Assembly: GCA_964473525.1 (NCBI GenBank)
Contig: CAYYPK010000007.1
Span: forward strand, 186,001 to 250,000
DNA from: GCA-2687025 sp964473525
Lineage (GTDB): Bacteria; Poribacteria; WGA-4E; GCA-2687025
Direction: 5' to 3'
DNA length: 64,000 nt
Shown here in pieces: positions 58,367 to 64,000 of this stretch. The stretch's first letter is position 1. Each line of letters begins with the position of its first letter. A program made the translations under genes and the position numbers. The notes under the pieces were generated by a model. The model did not search any database, was not told the DNA's origin, and was given only the letters and a program-made list of their open reading frames with translations.

Positions 58367-58648
58367 GAGGGACTCGGCGTTCGTCGCGAACCAGTCGCGC
58401 CAGTACTCCGATGGTCGGATAGGTGCCCTCGGCTTCCCAGGGGATATGCCTTGCGGAGTCTACGAGGTCATCGGGAGCAGCGGCGCCGCAGGTTGCCGCC
58501 TGGCCGCCACGCGCGGAACGACACGAGCCAGCGGACGGGCGCGGGAAGCTTGCGCGCCTAGTAAGGAACGTCGCCAGGGCGTTGACGATGACCGCCAGTG
58601 CCAGACCAGGTCGGGCGGCGCCGCGTGACTCGGGGATCGCGCTTTGGG

Positions 58649-59551
58649 TCACGCGTCCCAGTTCAGACATTCCTTCTCAGGGGTCGTCTGCACGCACCCC
58701 CTGACCGACCTCCCGCAGATGTACGCCTCAATCGTGCTCCACCCCCACTGCCGCACTCGCTCCCGTTGCCTCGACGCTCCCACGCCAACATCTCGGACGA
58801 TGCTCTTCATGTAGTGGACAACGTACGCGCGGCGGAACGTGTCGGAGTCGTTGGAAGCGCTGCAATGCAGCAACGCGTTGTTGAAGAACACGAGCGAGCC
58901 CTTGGGTACCTCGACTGGCGTTGCGCTCGCCTCCATTTCAGGCGTCACCCCAGCGTGGTGCTGCACGGGCAGCTGCTCACGCATGGCCAACGCGAGGTGG
59001 TCTACTACCCCGGCGCGATGGCTTCCGGGAAGGACGCGCAAGCACCCGTTCTCAACTGTCGCGTCGTCGATGGCGAGCCACGTGCCGACAGAGGCGTCCT
59101 CGATTGGGGAGCCATCACTCGCCTCGTAGATATTCCTGAAGTACCACGAGTCCTGATGCCACGCGATTGGGCGGCCGGAGCCAGGGGGCTTGAGGAAGTA
59201 CAGATCGTTCGGGCAGAACAGGTCGCTCCCTAGCAGAGGTCTGACAGCGTCGAGCCGCTGGGCCCCGCGCATATGCGCGCGGATCTCCCGGCTGAACATG
59301 TGCACGCGGAACAGGCTGTTCAGCGACGCCTCTCCGGTCTGCGCGGTGGCTCTGTCGTTCCGTCTGAGAATCAGCTCCTTCTGCTCGGAGGCGAGTTCGT
59401 CCGACGCTTCGACGTACTGCACAAGACTGGCGACTCGGCGCTGTAGTCGATCCATCTCGTCGGCGGAGTACGCCTCTCGACGCACGAAGAAGCCGTCTTC
59501 CTCGTACGCGTCACGCTCGGTTTGGGTCAACGCAAACGAACCGGCCGACAT
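58649..59551 (-). CDS. Phytanoyl-CoA dioxygenase family Fe(II)/2-oxoglutarate oxygenase
   Basis: 300 residues from ATG 59551 (GGAGG ends 7 nt upstream; the ATG at 59557 is too close to it). Opening LTQTERDAYEEDGFFVRREAYSADEMDRLQ is typical. H-x-D in AWHQDSWYF (near residue 136), distal His in FFNNALLHCSASNDSDTFRR with the 2-oxoglutarate-binding Arg. GTWLAIDDATVENGCLRVLPGSHR is the core block. It shares these motifs with the oxygenase at 52425. Resembles ectoine or phytanoyl hydroxylases but the substrate is unknown. Confidence 0.86.
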   Translation of the reverse strand: MSAGSFALTQTERDAYEEDGFFVRREAYSADEMDRLQRRVASLVQYVEASDELASEQKELILRRNDRATAQTGEASLNSLFRVHMFSREIRAHMRGAQRLDAVRPLLGSDLFCPNDLYFLKPPGSGRPIAWHQDSWYFRNIYEASDGSPIEDASVGTWLAIDDATVENGCLRVLPGSHRAGVVDHLALAMREQLPVQHHAGVTPEMEASATPVEVPKGSLVFFNNALLHCSASNDSDTFRRAYVVHYMKSIVRDVGVGASRQRERVRQWGWSTIEAYICGRSVRGCVQTTPEKECLNWDA

Positions 59552-59609
59552 GCCCATCCTCCGTAGACCTGATCAGGCGACAGTATACGCGATTCGACTT
59601 CGGGCGGAC

Positions 59610-60770
59610 TCAGACGATGGAGCGGGCGCCGGGAAGACGTCGGATGGCGTCCGACACGGCGAACGTCGCGACCAGCGTGACAAACCCGACGCCCGCGAAC
59701 TTCGCCAGGCCCGGGGCGTCAACGGCGCGACACGCCAGCGACACGCCCAACAACACGGGCGCGTGCAAGATGTACGCCGCGTACGCGCTTGCGCTGAGGC
59801 GCGCTCCAGCCTTCGATGGTCGGTTCAGGCGGGCGCGGAACGTCGTGAGCAGCAGGACGATCATCGCCACGCCCATCGACTGCTCCCACAGCGTGGCCGC
59901 GAACGCCTGCCAGTGCCACCCACCCATGTAGATGTCGATGGGCCACCCCATCGCCTGGCCGACGCCAAACAGCACGAAGAAAAGCACAAAGAGAGCGCCA
60001 ACTGCCCACGCGGCGCCACGCCGGTAGCTGTCCGGGATGGCGGAGAACCAACCACGGCGGTACGCCAACGCGCCGAGGGGAAACATCACGATGTACTGCG
60101 TGGCGTAGGGCGGCTGTATGTGCGGGAACGGAAGCGACCCGCCAGCGGGCATAAACACCCGCACGGCAAAGCTCACGGCGCCCAGACCCACCGCGAGGAG
60201 TGCCAAAGACGTGAACCGGGGAACACGCCCATCTCCACCTGCCTGCGGCGCACCGCCGCTGCGACGCCGCAGACGACGCACGACGGCATAAGTCGCGGAG
60301 AAGATCAGCAGTATCTCGACGAACCAGAGAGGGCCGACGCCCAGGCGTAACTCGGCCGCTCCCTCCCTGTACACGTCCAGCAGCGAACCCGAGTGACCCC
60401 ACACGACCGTGCGTAGCGCATAGCCCATAGCGGGATCAATGCAAACGATGTAGACCACCAGTGGAATGCCCAGGCGCAGCAGGCGGTCGCGAAGGAATGC
60501 GCGCCCGCCCTTCCGGTCGTACGCGCCGGGAGTGAAGTAGCCCGCGATTAGAAAGAAGAAGCCCATGAAGAACGCCTGATTCGTCGCCACGAACAGCGTC
60601 AGAATCACATCGGTCACGATGCCGTTGTCGGGATTCTCGCGGTAGTACCAGCCCCCAGGCGCGCCGTACGTGATGGCGGTGTGGTGGAGGATGACCAGTG
60701 CGGTCAGCAGGAGGCGCAGGTAGTCGACGTAGTGCAATCGGGGAGAGCGCACGCCTGCGACGCTACTCAC
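59610..60770 (-). CDS. Acyltransferase family 3 membrane protein
   Basis: 386 residues from GTG 60770 (GAGGG 9 nt upstream; a GTG at 60815 is possible). RLHYVDYLRLLLTALVILHHTAITYGAPGGW contains the family active-site histidine (VILHHT). Some ten hydrophobic segments follow, with FFFLIAGYFTPGAYDRKGGRAFLRDRLLRLGIPLVVY typical of OpgC/OafA-like acyltransferases. Such enzymes O-acylate glycans or lipids at the inner membrane. It sits beside the oxygenase and sulfotransferases, in keeping with polysaccharide decoration. Confidence 0.86.
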   Translation of the reverse strand: MSSVAGVRSPRLHYVDYLRLLLTALVILHHTAITYGAPGGWYYRENPDNGIVTDVILTLFVATNQAFFMGFFFLIAGYFTPGAYDRKGGRAFLRDRLLRLGIPLVVYIVCIDPAMGYALRTVVWGHSGSLLDVYREGAAELRLGVGPLWFVEILLIFSATYAVVRRLRRRSGGAPQAGGDGRVPRFTSLALLAVGLGAVSFAVRVFMPAGGSLPFPHIQPPYATQYIVMFPLGALAYRRGWFSAIPDSYRRGAAWAVGALFVLFFVLFGVGQAMGWPIDIYMGGWHWQAFAATLWEQSMGVAMIVLLLTTFRARLNRPSKAGARLSASAYAAYILHAPVLLGVSLACRAVDAPGLAKFAGVGFVTLVATFAVSDAIRRLPGARSIV

Positions 60771-60851
60771 GGTGTTCTGGCCCTCACTGGCGCCCCGGTA
60801 CTGTGGCGACGGCACGCCGGGAAACTACTCTCGTCCTCCCGTGTCGCGCAA

Positions 60852-61757
60852 CTACGGCGACCACGTGGGATGCGAGTCAGAAGCCGGGTGGTCGGTCAGC
60901 TTCGTCACGACTGTGCCGCTGATGTCCGTGACGTAGATTCCAGCATCGCCGCCTCGCCTTGATGTGAACGCTACGCGGGCGCCGTCGGGAGACCAGGAGG
61001 GCATGGTGTCGGACTCAGGGTGGCGCGTGAGGTTCCTGGGGCTCCCACCGTCGGCGTCCATGACGTAGATCTCTTTATTGCCGTCTCGATCCGTCCGAAA
61101 CGCTATGTGGTCGCCGGTGGGAGACCAGGCAGGACTGTAGTCGTCGTCGAGGTGGTTCGTCAGGTTGAGTTGCTTCCCACCGTCGGCATCCATGACATAG
61201 ACCTCCGCCTTACGATCTCGTCTTGTCGTGAACGCGATACGGCGGCCGTCCGGCGCCCATGTGGGCATCGAATCCGACTCAGGGTGGTTCGTGAGGTTCC
61301 GCTGATTCGTGCCGTCGGCATCCATGACATAGACCTCGCCATTGCCGTCGCGCCAAGATACGAACGCGATTCGCGAGCCGTCGGGTGACCACGCGGGCTG
61401 ACTGTCCCACGCGGGATCGTTTGTGAGGTTCCTCAGATTGCCGCCGTCAGTGTCCATCGTGTAGACCTCGACGTTGCCGCCGCGCCACGACGTGAACGCG
61501 ATGCTGGAGCCGTCGGGAGACCACGCGGGTTGGCGATCCGGCTCTGGGTGGTTGGTGAGCTGGCGCACATTGCCACCGTCTTCGTCCATGACGTGGATCT
61601 CGTCATCGCCGTCTCGGTTAGAGACGAACGCGATGTGTTTGCCCGGTATGCCGTCCTCCGCGGCGGTCGCGTCGTCGAGCGAATCCTCACCACATGCGGC
61701 CAGCAGGATGGATAGCGCGATCAGGCTACGCAGGGTCATTCGAGCAGGACCGATCAT
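60852..61757 (-). CDS. PD40 beta-propeller lipoprotein (orphan relative of the tandem array)
   Basis: 301 residues. ATG 61757 (MIGPARMTLRSLIALSILLAACGED) or 61739 gives a signal peptide with lipobox LLAAC. Six regular repeats follow (AFVSNRDGDDEIHVMDEDGG, PAWSPDGSSIAFTSWRGG, PAWSPDGSRIAFVSWRDG, PTWAPDGRRIAFTTRRD, PAWSPTGDHIAFRTDRD, PSWSPDGARVAFTSRRGG). The protein ends DSHPTWSP just before the stop, as do array members 1-6 (PAWSP). This is the most regular propeller in the window and may resemble an ancestral form. Confidence 0.86.
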   Translation of the reverse strand: MIGPARMTLRSLIALSILLAACGEDSLDDATAAEDGIPGKHIAFVSNRDGDDEIHVMDEDGGNVRQLTNHPEPDRQPAWSPDGSSIAFTSWRGGNVEVYTMDTDGGNLRNLTNDPAWDSQPAWSPDGSRIAFVSWRDGNGEVYVMDADGTNQRNLTNHPESDSMPTWAPDGRRIAFTTRRDRKAEVYVMDADGGKQLNLTNHLDDDYSPAWSPTGDHIAFRTDRDGNKEIYVMDADGGSPRNLTRHPESDTMPSWSPDGARVAFTSRRGGDAGIYVTDISGTVVTKLTDHPASDSHPTWSP

Positions 61758-61917
61758 GCGGGACGTTCCAGAGCGGGATAGTCTGGGAGCCGACGATGTC
61801 CTGGCAGGCGGCCTCGAAGCCACCAACTGGAGGTCGTATCCACAGACTACTGAAAATGGAGCGCGCAACGTGGACGTGGACATCGCCGCCAACGGACGGA
61901 TGCGAGGGCAGTGCGCC

Positions 61918-63399
61918 CTATGCCCGTCTGTGGTCCTCCGGCAGCGGCACGGGCTCCGCGTCCTCGGTAGCGATACTCCAGTCCGCCAGCCGCAACGCCA
62001 TGTCCGCCACGACAGACGCGTTCCCAGGTTCATCGACGACGTTCCGCAGCTCCCACGGGTCCGCGCGCAGGTCGTAGAGCTCGTCCTTGTCGCCCATGGG
62101 ATCGTGGACGTACTTCCAGTCCATCGTGCGGGCCATCTTGCGGCGGCCTTCGGCCTCACGCGCCTGCAACGAGTCGATGAGCGTCCGCCGACCCCACGGC
62201 TGGGGCACGGCGTGCAGGTCGTCCAACGTGAAAGCGGGTCCACCGGCGCCGTATTCGGAGAACGTGACGTCGCGCGGGGCTTCATCCGTGACTGTTGGGA
62301 GCGCGCGGCCGTGCATGGCGCGCGGTATCTCAATGCCCTGCAACGCGAACAGCGTGGGCACAATGTCGACGAGGTTCGCCATGCTGCCATCACGCACGCC
62401 GGACGGGACGACCCCTGGCCACGAGATCACCAACGGCACACGCGTCAGGCAGTCGTAGAACACGCCGCCCTTGCACTGCATCGCGTGCTCGCCCATGAAG
62501 TCGCCGTGGTCCGAGCAGAAGACGACGATCGTGTCCTCACGCAGTCCCAGACACTCCAGGGCATCGAGCATGCGGCCGAGCGCGTCGTCTATCTGCCGCA
62601 CCATGCCGTAGTACACGCCCATCATGCCGTAGACGTCCTCAATGCGATCCTCGCGCACGCCTAGGAAATGGTGCAGCACGCGGTTACGTTCAGGGGCGCT
62701 CTCGTCGAATTCGTCGTCGCGCCAGGGCGGCAGGTCGATCTTGTCGGGTGGGAAGAGGGCGGCGTATTCCGCCGGACACGACCACGGCTCGTGCGGATCA
62801 GGAATCGACACCCACAGCGCGAACGGATCGTCCCCGGCTCCCTCGCAGTGATCCTCGAGGAAGTGAATCGCCTGTCCCGCGATGAGGTCCGTCGAATGGT
62901 CCTCCGGCGGGTACTCCGGCGCGCTGTATCCGAACCGGGGATTCTGCGGCTCATGGCGTCGTAGCTTGTTCGCGGCGTTGAAGCCGTCGAGCGAGCGGTA
63001 CCACGTAGACGGGTGCTTGCTGTCCCTAGCCCCGGGGCCTATCGGCAGGTAGGTATCGAACAGGTCGATGTCCTCCTGCGCCTCGAAGCAGTGGTTCTTG
63101 CCGATGAGCCCGAGCTTGTATCCGTTGTCGTGCCAAACGCGCGCGGCGTGGTTTGCTCCTCGCGGCATCATCGTCTGATTGCGCCGCGCGCCGTGCGTGT
63201 GCGGCCACTGCGAAAGCCACACCGACACGCGCGCCGGCACGCAGAGCGGATGCGGCGTGATCGCGTTCTCGAAGAGCGTTCCCTCGTCCGCGAGCCGCTC
63301 CAGCGACGGCGTCTCGCAGAACGTCGAGCCGTACAGGTGGCTCGATGTCGCCTTCTGCTGGTCGGTCATGACGAGGAGGACGTTTGGGCGCGTCGCCAC
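61918..63399 (-). CDS. Sulfatase (S1 family)
   Basis: 493 residues: MATRPNVLLVMTDQQKATSSHLYG, formylglycine site C-V-P-A-R in HPLCVPARVSVWLSQWPHTHG near residue 53, GKNHCFEAQEDIDLFDTYLP, and VFCSDHGDFMGEHAMQCKGG. C-terminal DKDELYDLRADPWELRNVVD is the D-P-x-E-x-x-N signature. No signal peptide. Separated from the other sulfatases by about 24 kb; its neighbours are a propeller lipoprotein and a DUF1501 gene. Confidence 0.9.
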   Translation of the reverse strand: MATRPNVLLVMTDQQKATSSHLYGSTFCETPSLERLADEGTLFENAITPHPLCVPARVSVWLSQWPHTHGARRNQTMMPRGANHAARVWHDNGYKLGLIGKNHCFEAQEDIDLFDTYLPIGPGARDSKHPSTWYRSLDGFNAANKLRRHEPQNPRFGYSAPEYPPEDHSTDLIAGQAIHFLEDHCEGAGDDPFALWVSIPDPHEPWSCPAEYAALFPPDKIDLPPWRDDEFDESAPERNRVLHHFLGVREDRIEDVYGMMGVYYGMVRQIDDALGRMLDALECLGLREDTIVVFCSDHGDFMGEHAMQCKGGVFYDCLTRVPLVISWPGVVPSGVRDGSMANLVDIVPTLFALQGIEIPRAMHGRALPTVTDEAPRDVTFSEYGAGGPAFTLDDLHAVPQPWGRRTLIDSLQAREAEGRRKMARTMDWKYVHDPMGDKDELYDLRADPWELRNVVDEPGNASVVADMALRLADWSIATEDAEPVPLPEDHRRA

Positions 63400-63480
63400 A
63401 GGCTTTATCCCTTCACGGGTGCAAGTAGGTCGTCGTGGTCACTTCCCACGCCAAGCTCAACGAGGGTGGAGGCGCAGCGC

Positions 63481-64000
63481 CTATGCGATGATCTCGGGTA
63501 TGAGCTCCCCGCCAGTCTGCGACAGCTGCTTGTACCTACCACCGTGGAAGTACGTCAGTTTGTGGTCGTCGAGTCCGAGCAGCCGCAGGATCGTCACGTG
63601 CACGTCCTGGATTGGGTGCGCGATCTCGACGGCGGTCTCGCCGATTTCGTCGGTCGCCCCGATGACGTTCCCCGCGTTGACGCCACCACCCGCGAACCAC
63701 ATCGCCATGGCGCCGGGGTTGTGGTCGCGACCGTAGGCGATGCCTCCGCCTCGGATGCCGTTGTCCGGGCTGCGACCGAACTCGCCGCACCACACGATAA
63801 GCGTCTCGTCCAACATACCGCGCTGCTTGAGGTCTTTGATGAGCGCGGTAATGGGCTGGTCGATGCTCTCAATGAGCGCGCCGTGCGCACGCTCCAGGTA
63901 GTCGTGCGAATCCCAGCCGCCGGAATAGAGTTGGACGAAGCGCACGCCGCGCTCGACCAAACGCCGCGCCGTCAGGCACTTCCGTCCGAAGGCGTCCGTC
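63481..64000 (-). CDS. DUF1501 domain-containing protein (5' part beyond the window edge)
   Basis: The C-terminal 172 codons of a minus-strand gene, open to the right edge (reading DAFGRKCLTARRLVERGVRFVQL). Family motifs: RGVRFVQLYSGGWDSHDYL, TLIVWCGEFGRSPDNGIRGGG and GRDHNPGAMAMWFAGGGVNAG, and the C-terminal VHVTILRLLGLDDHKLTYFHGGR. DUF1501 proteins are Tat-exported alkaline-phosphatase-fold proteins common in Planctomycetes and similar phyla, often paired with DUF1549/PSD1 cytochromes. The pair partner would lie outside. Confidence 0.88.
   Translation of the reverse strand, partial: TDAFGRKCLTARRLVERGVRFVQLYSGGWDSHDYLERAHGALIESIDQPITALIKDLKQRGMLDETLIVWCGEFGRSPDNGIRGGGIAYGRDHNPGAMAMWFAGGGVNAGNVIGATDEIGETAVEIAHPIQDVHVTILRLLGLDDHKLTYFHGGRYKQLSQTGGELIPEIIA

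Overview
The window is a GC-rich bacterial chromosome segment (about 63 % G+C by eye) with short intergenic gaps, frequent 1-13 nt gene overlaps and occasional GTG/TTG starts. No rRNA, tRNA, CRISPR array, transposase or phage gene was seen. The gene mix is six arylsulfatases, a GH95 fucosidase, two phytanoyl-CoA dioxygenase-family proteins, a DUF1501 protein, many PD40 (TolB-like) beta-propellers, corrinoid-linked uroporphyrinogen-decarboxylase-family proteins and a Tat-exported sulfatase. It suggests a polysaccharide-degrading, probably marine or host-associated diderm of the Poribacteria / Latescibacteria / Planctomycetes type. The phylum is an inference and no marker gene here settles it.

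Layout. (1) 1-5828, plus strand: a corrinoid-activation and methyl-transfer neighbourhood, with the C-terminal part of a RACo-like ASKHA activator, a DUF1638 protein and three MtaA/URO-D-family proteins. (2) 5898-7844: a medium-chain dehydrogenase and a rhomboid protease. (3) 8008-17127: nine PD40 propeller genes, a divergent pair followed by a seven-gene tandem lipoprotein array. In five of the six array junctions the last codons of one gene also encode the Shine-Dalgarno-like stretch and start codon of the next. (4) 17166-23676: an Rrf2-regulated suf operon (rrf2-sufB-sufC-sufD-sufS-sufU-sufT) with a recognisable promoter and a candidate operator. (5) 23722-25943, minus: a CarH-type B12-binding sensor protein overlapping a histidine kinase by 4 nt, followed by a hicB and a frameshifted hicA. 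(6) 26930-42753, minus: sulfatases, a GH95 fucosidase, a dehydrogenase, a glycosyltransferase-TPR protein, a sugar isomerase and nadB. Much of this looks like a sulfated-fucan utilisation locus. (7) 43165-44243, minus: a frameshifted propeller gene. (8) 44377-53228, plus: housekeeping genes (PBP1A, an unknown membrane protein, a SIMPL lipoprotein, fmt, a PASTA protein, rpe, mtaB) and a phytanoyl-CoA dioxygenase family oxygenase. (9) 53430-60770: an NAD-dependent epimerase, two sulfotransferases, a CmcI-like methyltransferase, a ferritin-like protein, a second oxygenase and an acyltransferase 3, probably involved in tailoring a glycan or metabolite. (10) 60852-64000, minus: an orphan relative of the array lipoproteins, a sulfatase and a truncated DUF1501 gene.

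A roughly 36-bp hairpin repeat occurs six times in intergenic gaps, twice inside the suf operon, and a MITE-like inverted repeat lies near 1.4 kb. The strongest candidates for something undescribed are the dual-coded junctions of the tandem lipoprotein array, which would let the array expand or contract without breaking a gene, and the B12-sensor/histidine-kinase pair.
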